A stretch of 40,610 bases of DNA from a virus. This document shows positions 20,605-32,269 of the stretch, in pieces. Location: positions 1-40,610 of IMG/VR virus record IMGVR_UViG_3300046171_000234. The stretch is one strand, 5' to 3'. Made by a program: the position numbers and the translations under genes. Under the pieces are notes generated by a model. It saw only the letters and a list, made by a program, of their open reading frames with translations. It had not been told where the DNA came from and did no database searches. The stretch's first letter is position 1; the number at the start of each line of letters is the position of its first letter.

Positions 20605-23600
20605 ATGGCTAAAAGAAAAAAGGGAGCAACTATTACTTTTGAAGTTACCGATAATGGTACTTTAAAATGCTAGATGCAGGCGCAAAGAAAGCATCAAAAT
20701 CAACAGAAAAGTTAGGTAAAAGTGCTCAATCTGCTGACCGACAATTAAAAGGAGCCGCTCGTGCTTCTTCAAACTCAACTAAGAACTTCTCCAAAATGTC
20801 ACAAGGCATTACAGGAGGACTTGTGCCCGCTTATGCTACCTTAGCAGCTAATATATTTGCGATTGGAGCCGCTTTTAGATTTTTACAAGACGCAGCTAAT
20901 TATAGAATATTAGTGGAAGGTCAAATGGAGTATGCAACAGTAACTGGAGACTCCTTAAAGACTCTTACAAGACAATTACGTGAAGCAACAGGTGGACAGT
21001 TAGCTTTTGCTGAAGCTGCTCAATCAGCTGCTATTGGTAGAGCTGCTGGATTAAGTGGAGCACAATTAAATGAACTAGGAAAAATAGCAAAAAATGCTTC
21101 TATTGCATTGGGTAGAGATTTAACAGATTCTTTTAATCGATTAGTACGAGGTGTTACAAAAGCCGAGCCAGAATTACTAGACGAATTAGGTATTATTCTG
21201 AGACTAGAAACAGCAACAAGTAAATATGCACGAGAAATCGGCAAAACTGCAAATCAATTAAATATCTTTGAGAAAACCCAAGCTGTAGCAAACGAAGTAT
21301 TAGGACAGGGTCAAGATAAATTTGCAGAATTTAATACAGAACTCAATGAATTTAACAAACTCGCAGTAGCTTTTGATGATTTAATTAATACTATTAAAGG
21401 CAGTCTAACAGGAGTTGCAGAGTTTATTGCAAAAGGGCTAGCAGGAAATGTAGTGGCTCTAGGAGGAGCTTTTGCACTATTAGGTTCTGGAATTATGAAC
21501 GCTATTACTCCTCAAATGCCAGATATGGACTTAGCAGCTGGAGCAAAAGGCGCTAGAAAAGACTTGAATAAAATATTAAATAAAGAAGGTAGAGCAAAAT
21601 TTGGAAATTTAGATACTAAAGCACAAACAAATAACTTAGAAAGATCTTTAAAAGCAAATACAACAAAATTTTCAAAGTATGAACAAGGCAGAAGAATGGA
21701 GTCTCTGAAATCTCTTAATATAATCAGAGCTCATAATGCTCAACTAGAAGCGGATAGTGCAATGGGCTTTAAAAGAATGGGACTAAGGTGGAAAGCTGAG
21801 CTTGCTCTTATGCAAGCAGAAGCTGGTAAAGCTTTTGGATTTATTAAATTTGCGGGTGTAATGGCAATGAGAGCAATTACAGCAATAGGGTATCTTGGAC
21901 TACTATTTTCTGTAGTAGGAGTATTAGCACAATTCATTAAAACAACAGAAGATCCTGCAGTCGCAAAATTTAGAGAAGAACAAGAAAGAACAGCAGAAGC
22001 TTTTAAACAGACCGCTATCGAAATTGAAAATGTAACAAACAAGTTATTAACAGCTGACGATGCCTTTACAAATTTAGTTAAAAGAGCCAGACTTATGGAA
22101 ACCTTAGACTTGGGAAATACATTCAATCTTGATAATCTTGGAACAGAAAAAACAAGCGGTACTAGTGGTAAACAAAGCTCGGCAAGAATAGGAAGAAATC
22201 TCTTAAGAGCAATGGGCTCTGCAGGAATTTTTAATTTTGGTATGGGTGGTGCTAATGAAATCGAAGCAATATCCCAAGCCTCCGACTTTATATCTCAAGG
22301 AGACCAAGGAGTCATACAAGGAGCTCTTGACAAACTAGAAGCAGGAATCGGTATTGTAGGAGAAACGTCAGATCAAGGAAAACAACTAAGAGGCATAATT
22401 GGCGATATCACAAGAGAAAGAGATGCAGGAAACTTAGAAGCTATTAGACAAATATTTACAGAATTACAAGATCCTGACAATGCCTTAATGAAAGAACTTC
22501 AAATTTTAGTAGATTTTTCAAAAGCACCTCAACTTATAAAAAATGCAGGAGATGAGTTTGGAAAAGGTATGACATCGCTCGTATCAAAAAGCACACCTTT
22601 AACAGGAGCAACAACAGCTCTTGGAACTATGATAGAAACATTTCAAAAAATGGGAGATGTTACTGATAAGTTTCCAGGGTTAGTTAAAGGTGCAGAGATA
22701 GAAGATGGCACGGATGCAGCAACTATAAGACAAATGCTTGGAACAGAAGCATATAATGCATTACTAAAAGAAACGGCAGAAATTAAAAATGCAGAAGATC
22801 GAGCAGAAGCACAAAGAACAGCATTAATAACAGCTTTCCAACAGAAACAAGTAGAATTCCAGTCATTAGAATTACGAATGTTAAACTCGAAAAGAGACTC
22901 ACAAACAGAACTCATGGGACTTCTTCATGGTCAATCAAAACTTGCCGCAGGACAAATTAAAAAAGAACAAAAAGTCAAGGACTTAAAAGAAGAAATTGCA
23001 ATCATAGAAGAAACAAGAAGATTGAGAGCAGGAACTGATCAAGAACTCGATGCAACGCAAGCAGCAGTAGAAGAATCAAATTTAAAAAATCTTCAGTCAA
23101 AGCTAAAAGTAGCAGAAACAACAGCAGATTTATTAGCACAAGTTGAGATGCAATTCAGAGATTCCTTTGAACAAGGAATGGCAACAGCAATACAAGGATT
23201 AATTGAAGGCACAACAAATCTAAAAGATGCTTTCTTAAACATGACAAAATCAATACTATCTGCAATGGCACAAGTACTTGCACAACAAGCAGCAATAGCA
23301 ATCATGGGATCAATTCCTTTCTTTCCAGGCGGAGGACTTGGAGGTAGAGAAGGGGGAGTAATGAAATCTCCTGGATATCGTTCATTCGGAACAGGTGGAG
23401 TATCAACTGGACCAGACTCAGGATACCCTGCAACTCTTCACGGAACAGAAGCAGTCGTACCACTTCCAAACGGAAGAAGCATACCAGTAGAAATGTCTGG
23501 TGGAGCGGGTGGAAACAATATCAGTGTAAATGTAAATATGACAACAGGAGAAACCTCTTCAACAGGTGGAGGAGAACAAGCATACGCACTAGGAAGAGCA

Positions 23601-23669
23601 ATATCAACAGCAGTACAAACAGAACTTGAAAAACAACAACGACCAGGCGGCACATTAAGCCCTTATTAA
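20605..23669 (+). CDS. Tail tape measure protein, about 1020 aa
   Basis: The tape measure sets tail length and is ejected ahead of the DNA. The frame begins MAKRKKGATITFEVTDNGTL (from 20605) and needs one added A near 20665 to join the long frame from 20667. The N-terminal third is helical and Ala/Lys-rich, with KKASKSTEKLGKSAQSADRQ and a hydrophobic GLVPAYATLAANIFAIGAAF. A second hydrophobic stretch lies about residues 405-435 (AMRAITAIGYLGLLFSVVGV), and the C-terminus is Gly-rich (GGGLGGREGG). At roughly 1.5 angstrom per residue, known for this family, the tail would be about 150 nm long. Confidence 0.93.
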
Positions 23670-23675
23670 TAGATC

Positions 23676-24071
23676 ATGGCATTTGGAATATTTAAAGCAG
23701 ACGGTGGAAATATAACAGGATTCTCTGCGCCTGTACAACCTGATAAAGGACTCTCTCGATCAAATACCCCAAGAGTATTACTTGCAAGCTTTGGAGACGG
23801 ATATGAACAACGATTAGCTGACGGAATTAATATTCTTGATCAAAGTATGAGTATATCTTTTTCAACAAGACCAAAAGCAGAGATAGATGATCTTGTTGCA
23901 TTTTTTGAAAGTCTGAAAGGAGTAGATAAATTTAAGTTTAGTTTAGAGGACAGCAATGAAGGCTCAAGCACAGAAACAATATTTTGCATTTGCTCTAGCT
24001 GGAATCAAACTTGGGCTTTTGAGAATTTTTATACATTAACAGCAACATTTAGGAGAGTTTACGAGTCATGA
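23676..24071 (+). CDS. Minor tail protein M-like, 131 aa
   Basis: The pattern NTPRVLLASFGDGYEQRLAD, then FSTRPKAEIDDLVAFFES, and the end FENFYTLTATFRRVYE match the lambda gpM family, which helps build the tail tip. The order after the tape measure (M, L, K, I, J) is that of lambda. The length is close to the usual 110-130 residues. It ends in an ATGA junction with L. Confidence 0.85.
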   Translation: MAFGIFKADGGNITGFSAPVQPDKGLSRSNTPRVLLASFGDGYEQRLADGINILDQSMSISFSTRPKAEIDDLVAFFESLKGVDKFKFSLEDSNEGSSTETIFCICSSWNQTWAFENFYTLTATFRRVYES

Positions 24072-25300
24072 CACTAGTAAGTGATTTTCAAAAACAATCG
24101 CCAGGTTCCGAACTTGTTCAACTTTTTGAAATAGAAAAACCAGATGGATCTTTTGCATACTTTACAAGAGGAGAAGATTCTGATGGTTCATCTTTACAAA
24201 TGTACGATTATAGTTCTCCGAGCACTTTAAGAACCTATGCTCCAATTCCAATTACAATGGATGGCTTTGATATTAAATCTACAGGAGCAATAGCAAGACC
24301 TGTTTTTAATGTTGCAATTATAGATAATACTTTTTCAACTGCAATAGGAACAACTGACTACGACTCTTTACTAGGTAAAAAAATAATTCGAAGATTAACA
24401 CTAAAAAGATATTTACAGGGAGAAAGCTCTGATCCAGGCGCAGGAAATACTCCGATAGAATTTACACGACAAGTCTGGACAGTATCAAAAATTAACTCAA
24501 GAGATGCTTTAAATCTTTCTTATGAATTAACTGCTCCTTTTGATTTACAAGGAGTACAAATACCAGCAAGAGAAATTGTATCAAATGCATGTCCTTGGGA
24601 GTATACAGGAGCAAGCCCAGACTTAGCTGAGCACGCAAAATGCGGTGGATGTAGTTGGCATCAAGAAAGTAAATTTACTCGTCAAAATTATACTACATCA
24701 GGAACAGCAGTAAATGGAACTGAACATACAGTATATGTAACTTTAGATGATGAATATATTGTTCCTGCAAGTGGAAGTTTTACAAATTATACTACAGCTT
24801 CAGGAGCAACAAGTTTTGCAGTAAGTGATTATATAAAAACAACAGGAACAGCAGTAAAGGTAACTACTACAGGCTCTTTTACAAGTGCTAGTATAACCGA
24901 ATATTGGATAGTAAATACAGCAGGTACAAAAACAGCACTTGGAACACCTTCAGATTCAAATGCAAAATTTGATAGAGTAAGAGTACATCAAGGAGCGTAT
25001 TCAAATAGTACAACTTATAATGCTTACACTGATGATAAATTAAATGACATTGTTACTTATGCAAGTGGCGGAAAGACTTATGCTTGGAAAACAAAAGTTA
25101 CCCATGCAGGAAATGCGCCAGGATTTAATAATTTTTGGAAAAGAGCAGATGAGTGTGGTAAAAAATTATCATCTTGTGGAAAACGATTTGGCTTTTCGCC
25201 TGTAGATGCTACTTCAGCAACTTCGAGAGCGAAAGCAGAAATAAATACTACAGTAACATTACCTTTTGGAGCCTTTCCAGGTTCAAAAAACTTTAAGTGA
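24068..25300 (+). CDS. Minor tail protein L-like with cysteine cluster, 410 aa
   Basis: The N-terminal 200 residues are gpL-like: GSELVQLFEIEKPDGSFAYF at the start and NACPWEYTGASPDLAEHAKC before GGCSW. Cysteines in CPWEY, KCGGC and, much later, ECGKKLSSCGKRFG match the iron-sulfur-binding cysteines known for lambda gpL. Between them an extra beta-rich module of about 120 residues (about 215-335, Thr/Ser/Gly-rich) is inserted, which makes the protein longer than lambda gpL (232). The insert splits the cysteine set and could be exposed at the tail tip. Confidence 0.85.
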   Translation: MTLVSDFQKQSPGSELVQLFEIEKPDGSFAYFTRGEDSDGSSLQMYDYSSPSTLRTYAPIPITMDGFDIKSTGAIARPVFNVAIIDNTFSTAIGTTDYDSLLGKKIIRRLTLKRYLQGESSDPGAGNTPIEFTRQVWTVSKINSRDALNLSYELTAPFDLQGVQIPAREIVSNACPWEYTGASPDLAEHAKCGGCSWHQESKFTRQNYTTSGTAVNGTEHTVYVTLDDEYIVPASGSFTNYTTASGATSFAVSDYIKTTGTAVKVTTTGSFTSASITEYWIVNTAGTKTALGTPSDSNAKFDRVRVHQGAYSNSTTYNAYTDDKLNDIVTYASGGKTYAWKTKVTHAGNAPGFNNFWKRADECGKKLSSCGKRFGFSPVDATSATSRAKAEINTTVTLPFGAFPGSKNFK

Positions 25301-25617
25301 AATTTCTGGATCAAATATTTGCTCAGGCAGCTGCCGAGGCACCTCGTGAAATGTGTGGACTTATTGTTGAGGAAAATAACGAAGAAAAATATATTCCTTG
25401 TGAGAATATATCCACAGAAGAAAATCAATTTGAAATTGACGGAAAAGTTTTAGGTAAGTATCAGTTAATTTCTAAAATAAAATATATAGTCCATAGTCAC
25501 TATATGCAAAATTGTCATCCAAGCAAGCATGACAAAGACATGGCAAAAGCATTGCAGATACCATATTTAATTGTATCATACCCAGAAAAAGGAGTAGAAA
25601 TATATGACCCACGTTAA
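25297..25617 (+). CDS. Tail-tip peptidase K-like, JAMM/MPN domain only, 106 aa
   Basis: The JAMM metalloprotease motif is complete: Glu18 (APREMCGL), His66-Ser-His68, Ser76 and Asp79 (HSHYMQNCHPSKHD), which would bind one zinc. Lambda gpK also has a C-terminal NlpC/P60 peptidoglycan hydrolase domain, absent here. A short cysteine-containing stretch at the start of the next gene could be a relic of it. The role is inferred to be processing or local cell-wall opening at the tail tip. It starts with GTG overlapping the L stop. Confidence 0.85.
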   Translation: MKFLDQIFAQAAAEAPREMCGLIVEENNEEKYIPCENISTEENQFEIDGKVLGKYQLISKIKYIVHSHYMQNCHPSKHDKDMAKALQIPYLIVSYPEKGVEIYDPR

Positions 25618-26413
25618 GTTAATGGGAGAACTCGGAGAAAAGTTTGGAACAGACTGGCATATGGCTACGTCTAGCTTTCGTGATATATTTAAACTAATAG
25701 ACTGCCAAACAGAAGGATTCAAACAATATATACTAGAATGTAATGAAAAAGGATTAGACTTTGATATATTAAATGGAAAAGATCTACTAGAAGATGGCTA
25801 CTCTGTTATGTTAGAAAAACCAAAAGATATTGTAGTAATAACACCAAGAGCGGCAGGAGCTGGAAGTTTTAGTGATGCATTTAAGATTATTGCAGGAGCA
25901 TTATTAATTATATATGGACCTGGATTTATAAAAGATATATTTGCAAATGCAGAAGCTGAAGCCGTAGCTAGTGCTACAGCAGAAGGAGCTGCAGTTGGTG
26001 CAGACATGACTCAGGTAGCATTAGAGATAGAAGCACAGTATGCAACGTATACTCAAGTGGCATCTTGGGGAGTATCAACACTAGGTGTGGGACTTGCAAT
26101 GTCAGGTGTAGTTGGGTATATGACACCAGAAAGTCCTTCAGAAGCAGGAGACAGTTATCTCTTTGATGGACCACAGAATAATACAAAACAAGGAATACCA
26201 GTGCCTCTACTTTATGGACAACTCATAGTAGGAGGCGCACTTACCAATATTGGATTTATAGATACTAAAATAAATTACCAACAAACAGGATATACAATTA
26301 TATCACCTGATACAAGTTCACCTAATGGCTCATACGGAGATCAACACCAAGATGAAAATGGACATAATAAAGCAGGTGGCGGCGGAAACGGAGCATCAGG
26401 ACAATTTAAATGA
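25604..26413 (+). CDS. Tail assembly protein I-like, 269 aa
   Basis: The N-terminal domain has the ubiquitin-like layout of the gpI family (VKLMGELGEKFGTDWHMATS, then DGYSVMLEKPKDIVVITPRA). Two hydrophobic segments follow (about 95-110 and 150-175), then YLFDGPQNNTKQGIPVPLLY and GQLIVGGALTNIGF, the conserved C-terminal signature. In lambda gpI is needed early in tip assembly. The tail of the protein is Gly/Asn-rich. It overlaps both neighbours, in line with a single tail-tip operon. Confidence 0.85.
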   Translation: MTHVKLMGELGEKFGTDWHMATSSFRDIFKLIDCQTEGFKQYILECNEKGLDFDILNGKDLLEDGYSVMLEKPKDIVVITPRAAGAGSFSDAFKIIAGALLIIYGPGFIKDIFANAEAEAVASATAEGAAVGADMTQVALEIEAQYATYTQVASWGVSTLGVGLAMSGVVGYMTPESPSEAGDSYLFDGPQNNTKQGIPVPLLYGQLIVGGALTNIGFIDTKINYQQTGYTIISPDTSSPNGSYGDQHQDENGHNKAGGGGNGASGQFK

Positions 26414-29400
26414 AAAATTTAGGTAGATTTTACGACTTAACAAATGGTGGGCAAGCACAAGGAGCAGGGTCAAGTTCATCAATAGTAAATAATCCAAATG
26501 AATATCAAACAGCTGTTGTATATGATCTTATATCAGAAGGTCCTATCCAAGGACTTGTAAATGGCACTGATTCAATATATCTAGATCAAACAGCAGCAAC
26601 AATTGGGTCTATTGGAACAAAACATAATATTGCAGAAAGTCTAGATGTTTCATTTACAGCAAGTTCCTTAACTGTTGTTGATAATGTAAACAGTATGTTT
26701 AGTGGTCTATCCGTAAATGATGGAGATAGATATATAAATATAGCAGGGGCAAAGAAAGCTATTACTGGCGGATTAAGCATGACAAAGGGAAGTAATACTG
26801 TAACTGCAAGTTCAAGTTTCTTTAATGCAAATGATCTTTATATTCCTGGAACTGTTGATGGAATGAAACAGTTTGTAACTGTAAAAGGAGCAGGAGTAAA
26901 TGGAGGAGTTCTTCGCTCAGAAGTTATTGCTTTTACTTCAGCAACTTCTGTACAGCTAGCTCTACCTGCTTCAACAACAGTGTCAAATGTAGACGGAACA
27001 GTAGATAAAGTTGGAAAAATAGCTTCAATTACAAATACAACAACAGCAGTCATATCAAATATATCAGCACAAGGAACAGATGCAAGAAATGTATCAAATG
27101 TTACTGCTTTTACAACTACTCCAAAATTAAATATTGGAGATACTCCTATCTATAATCATGGAGCATTTCAATATGCTTTTATGAATGGATATCGAAGTCA
27201 ACCATTACTTCAAAGTTTTCCAGGAGTTGGAAGTGCTTCAATAGTTCATTCTGCAAATACAGAAATACAACAAACAGATTTATCGTCTATAACAGGAAGT
27301 CAAAGTAATATAACAAGTGGAGGATATCACTCAACAACTGGAAATGCAACCGCTTCCGCAACTACAATATCTGCAAGTACAATGGGTATAAGTAATCAGC
27401 CCGAAATAGACAAACTTAAATTAACATTTAAATTTCCAATGATGCTTGCAAGTAAAAAAAGCTCTGGAGATGAAGCTCCCGCACATGTTGAGCTACGAAT
27501 ATTTCTAGGTTTTAAACGAGCAGGAGATTCTTCTTTTACAGAAGTACAAATCTTTGGACCAACAAATTCACAGATTTCCGGGAGACCAACAGGAAGAAGA
27601 ACTTCAAATTTTAGAGGTCGTTTAGGCATGAATACTGGATTTGTTGAAGCAGAGACAAAAGCACCCTTTATTGAAACTTTTACAATTAATATGGAAGAAT
27701 TTCAACCATTTTCAGATTTTCAAGTAAAAGTTGAAAGAGTTAATCCTACAAATGCAAGACATGGCGACTACGATCATACTAATCCTTGCACCTTACAAAC
27801 AATTGAAGCAATAGTAGATGATAAACTTTCTTATCCTTTATCTGCTTATGGTGCACTTATATTTGATGCACAGTCTTTTGGAAAATTACCCGTTCGTGGT
27901 TATGAAGTAAGAGGAAGATTATTACAAGTTCCTACAAATTATTTCCCTCGAACAGAAGGAAATAGAAGTGTTGCAGGTTATGATAGAAATGTAACTACAG
28001 GAGCAGATGAAAATTCTTATCAACAATGGGATGGAAATTTTAGAGGAGATAAATCAACTTTTAATGGAGCACACGTAAATCATCATCCAGTTTACACAGA
28101 TAATCCAGCATGGGTATTTTATGACTTAGTAACAAACGATAGATATGGAGTTGGAAAATATCTTGATGCTTCACAAATTGATAAATACGAATTGTATAGA
28201 ATTGCAAGATATTGTGATGAACTTGTAAGTGATGGAGAAGGAGGAACAGAACCAAGATTTACATGTAATTTGTACTTATCTCAAGCAGCAGAAGCTTTAA
28301 AAGTATTAAAAGACGTCACAAGTATATTCCGAGGAATGATGTTTTGGCTAAATGGTGAAATACAATTCTCTCAAAATAGATTTCAAAGTCCTGTATATAC
28401 TTTTTCAAAAGCAAATGTAATTGCAGGAAAGTTTGCATATACATCCACAAAATCTCAATATAGAAGTAATCAAGTACGAGTAACATGGAATGATCCCGAT
28501 TCTATGTATAAGAAAGCAGTAGAAATCGTCGAAGATACAAATAATATACTAGAAACTGGGAAAATAGTTTCAAAAGATGTTGTAGCATTTGGATGCACAT
28601 CAAAAGGACAAGCACATAGATTTGGCAAGTGGACACTTCTCTCAGAAATTATGGAAACAGAAGGAATTAGTTTTGAAACTAGTTTCAATGGTGGATTTTT
28701 AAAACCTGGAGATGTGATAAATGTACAAGACACAGATAGAGATCATATACGATTTAGTGGAAGAACCTCTTCTAGTAATACTACTACTACAATTAATGTA
28801 GATAGTGCTATAAACTTATCAGGCGGTAATACTTTTGAACTTTCAATTGTATATCCAAGTGGCGGTGCGTTTCTTGGACAAGAAAGCGCAACAATTAATA
28901 GCATTTCATACATAAGAGGAGACTATATCCCCCAAGCAACAGTAGGCGGAAGTTTAGTAACTCTTGATACAAGCGCAGAGGTAGCAAATGCTGTTGATGA
29001 TAGCGGAAATGTATTAGTATTAAATTGGAATCCAAATAGCAGAGTTGAAACTAAAACTATTTCAAGCACAGGAAGTTCTGTAACTGCAATACAAGTATCA
29101 AGCGCATTTAGTAGTGCCCCTGCTCAAGATATGCCTTGGGCAATTAAAGAAATAAAAGCAGATGGGTCACTTGATGATGGCTCTGCAAAACAATATTTAA
29201 TTACTGGAGTAAATGAATCTGACAGAGGAAGATATGAAATAATAGGCATAAAATACGAACCAAGTAAGTTCGATTTAGTTGACAGAGGATATAAATTACA
29301 ACAAGACCAAACAATTAGAGCGCTCCCTTCTTATACAGATGAAGTGCCAGTTCCAAAATCCGTAACTTTATCACTAAAACAAGATATAAACCCTAGTGTA

Positions 29401-31288
29401 GAAGATGATACATCCGTAACGGGAACTGCAAAAATTATAAGACTGCAATGGCAACATCCAACAAGTATACGAACAGATAGTTCAGGAAATGCTGTTAACT
29501 CTATTTATGAACATTTAAACTACTACGAGATAGAACATAATGCAAGTGGCAGACCTGTTTACGAAAAAATATTTGCAACAAAGGATACAAGTTTTATAGA
29601 TATTCCTTTAACTTCATATGGAGTCTTTACTTTTAGAATCAGAACAATAAACACAGAGCAAATGAAATCAGCAGTTGTTCAAAAATCTATTGAGGTAGGT
29701 AATCAACAAGCATTACCAAGTCCAACACAAATCGGAAGACTGTTTCCAGGTGGCTCACTCAATGCAGGACTTAGTATTGATTCAAGCAGTGGAGTCGCAA
29801 CAATTAGTTCGTCCTACTTATACTTTCTTTTCCAGAAACGAAGAAGAATTTATACTCTCTGGCACAGGTACAGGAAATACACAGCAAGCGTTTTCAGGAA
29901 TGGGAGCAAGTGCAGAAGCATACTTATTATTTGATGCAGATGCAACTTCGGATCATCTAAAAGCAGTAGAGCTAAAAACTGATACAGCAGCACAAGATGC
30001 TGATGGAAATGCTTTTAATTTTGAATACTTTGCAGAAGTCGGAGCATCAAATGCAGGTATATCGAGTGCTTCAGGTACTGTAACTATCGAAAACGAAGAA
30101 GGAACTGTAACAGGTTCAAGTACTTCTTTCTTAAGTGATTATAACGTAGGTGATTTATTCATTGTTGGAGCTGCAGGTTCTACTCGTTTCATGGCAAGAA
30201 TTAATAGAATAACATCTGATACTTCTTTAGAACTTGATACAGTTGTACCGAGAGCATACTCTGGAACTTCTATATTTAAACAAAGTTTTAAACCTGATGT
30301 TGTAAGAGATACTATTATTGCAAAAGTTGTAACAAGTTCAGGAACTGTCTACACTTTCGAAATAATATATGCACTTACAGCAGGAGTAGTAGGAGCAGAT
30401 GGAGCAGATGGGCCAAAGACTCTTACGCATTTTGTGTATCATCAAGCAAGTTCATCAAGTGCACCTAGCACTCCTTCTGCCTCAAGTTATACTTTTAGTA
30501 CAAATAGCTTTAGTGGATTAACAAGTGGGTGGGCAACAACTCCACCAACCTTTGCAGCAGGAAATGCAAATAAATATTGGTATTCATACTTTACAGCAAC
30601 TGAAAATACAGCAGGTGGAGACACAGCATCGGGAAGTAACTTAACTTTTCAATCTTCACAACAAGGTATTGGATTTAGTGGACTTGTAACTTTTTCAAGT
30701 AGTAATCTAACAGATGGATCAACTACTTATAATCCAGCAACTGTAGTGAATGCAGGAACAACAACTATTGATGGTGGAAAGATAACAGCAAATAGTATTA
30801 CTGCAAACCAAATTCAAGCAGGAGAAATATCACTTACATCAAATCTAATAGCAGGAACACTTCCTGCAAGTTCGGGTGGTACAGGTTTAACAAGTATTGC
30901 ATCTTTAACAAATAGTCAAATTTCAATAAGTGCGAGTGGTGTATTAAGTGGAGCAGGCGGTGGAACAGTAAGCGCATCAGCGCTTGGAGCAAACACAGAC
31001 TCAACTGCTACTATATTAAGTGGAAACTTAACGGGTTCAGTAAATGGAACAGCAGCAGGTACAGTGGCAAGTGGTGCAGCAGCTGGAGCAACAGCTAACC
31101 AAGACTCAACTGGAGATATAAGAAATGGGGTAAATTTAGGGCATATTAGTGGAACTACTCTAAGTGCAGGAAAGATAAAACTTACTTCAAGCACTTTTTC
31201 ATTAGATACAAGTTCTACAATATCAAGTAATTCAATATTAATAGAAGCAAATAGCTCAAGTGGAGCAAGGATAATCATAGCAGACTAA
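26410..31288 (+). CDS. Central tail-tip/host specificity protein J-like, about 1625 aa, one-base shift near 29812
   Basis: The first 1100 residues follow lambda gpJ: NEYQTAVVYDLISEGPIQGL at the start, VRGRLLQVPTNYFPR, NPAWVFYDLVTNDRYGVGKY, a TMP-like FRGMMFWLNGEIQFSQNR, and fibronectin-like modules (about 980-1090). This protein forms the tail tip and usually binds the host receptor with its C-terminus. One extra T near 29812 splits the gene; after correction the text reads across ATIS-RPTYTFFSRNEEEF without a break. The last 480 residues form a Ser/Thr/Ala/Gly-rich, beta-structured extension not found in lambda J, probably trimeric and possibly the receptor-binding part. Confidence 0.9.
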
Positions 31289-31818
31289 TGGCAAATAGAG
31301 TATTAATAGGAAATAGAGCAAGCGGAGGATATGGACTATATGTTTCAAAAGCAAATAGTAATGTACTTACTTGCGATAATAAAGATTTATTATTTAGTTC
31401 TAATGGAAAAGCGAGTGCAGGACATCTAGTATATGCAGGAGGTTCTCAATCTTCTCTTTCAAGTAGTTTAAATTTCTTAACAACCGGAAGCAAAGATAAT
31501 CTAGGATATATTCCTTTAGTAATTACATCTGAAGCTGAGAATAGAGTATGGAACTGGGGATCAAAAAGCCAAGGAGCTGCTCAAATTCAATTAACACAGA
31601 ATAATGTTTCAATGTTTACTTATACCAGTAGCACTTTAACACCTGCTTTAATAAGACCGTTTCCTGCAAATAATGTTGACGGAGTATTAGAAGTAAGAAG
31701 AACTTCTTCAGGAGATTATGGTAGTAATACAGGAGGTACACAAGCTTGCACCGACTTAGAGTTTGTTGTTTTAAAAATTCCTTGTGCCTACGGCTATATG
31801 AATAGTACATATTTTTAA
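31288..31818 (+). CDS. Tail-appendage paralogue A, 176 aa
   Basis: First of three tandem genes sharing an N-terminal module (MANRVLIGNRASGGYGLYVS, then NVLTCDNKDLLF). The remainder is a strand-rich domain unlike the other two. It begins in a TAATG junction with J. The shared start with differing ends is typical of modular appendage proteins in which the N-terminus docks on the virion and the C-terminus faces outward. No enzymatic motif is seen. Confidence 0.65.
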   Translation: MANRVLIGNRASGGYGLYVSKANSNVLTCDNKDLLFSSNGKASAGHLVYAGGSQSSLSSSLNFLTTGSKDNLGYIPLVITSEAENRVWNWGSKSQGAAQIQLTQNNVSMFTYTSSTLTPALIRPFPANNVDGVLEVRRTSSGDYGSNTGGTQACTDLEFVVLKIPCAYGYMNSTYF

Positions 31819-31820
31819 TC

Positions 31821-32267
31821 ATGGCAAATAGAGTATTAATAGGAAATCGAGCAACAGGCGGATATGGATTATATGTTTCTGAATCAGGACAAAATGTTCT
31901 TACTTGTAATAAAAGTAAATTATTATTTTATACAGACTCAGGAGAAACAGGAAGTTCTTTTGTAACAAAAGGCACACATCAAGCTGTACCTTTTTCAGGA
32001 GGAACTGGAAGCACTGCTCCAGTTACAAAAAACACAGTAAATTTAAGCAGTGCAACTAGTGCTAGCTTGAGTTATCAAAATTTAGGTAGTAGTAACTTTT
32101 TGTATACTGCTAAAAATTCACAATCAAATGCATCAAGTAGTGACTTTGAACGAGGAGCAAATTTTTCTTCGATAGGAGCTACAAGTGCAACAATAAACAG
32201 ACTTGGTACGGGAGATACCTACGATGTAGTAGTATTTAAAAAATTAAGTACTAACGCATTATATTAA
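31821..32267 (+). CDS. Tail-appendage paralogue B, 148 aa
   Basis: The N-terminus MANRVLIGNRATGGYGLYVS is nearly identical to paralogue A, followed by ESGQNVLTCNKSKLLF. The rest is a Ser/Thr/Asn-rich beta domain. Its start lies two bases after the A stop, in the same TCATGGCAAATAG context that recurs before paralogue C, so duplication included the translation start region. Confidence 0.65.
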   Translation: MANRVLIGNRATGGYGLYVSESGQNVLTCNKSKLLFYTDSGETGSSFVTKGTHQAVPFSGGTGSTAPVTKNTVNLSSATSASLSYQNLGSSNFLYTAKNSQSNASSSDFERGANFSSIGATSATINRLGTGDTYDVVVFKKLSTNALY

Positions 32268-32269
32268 TC

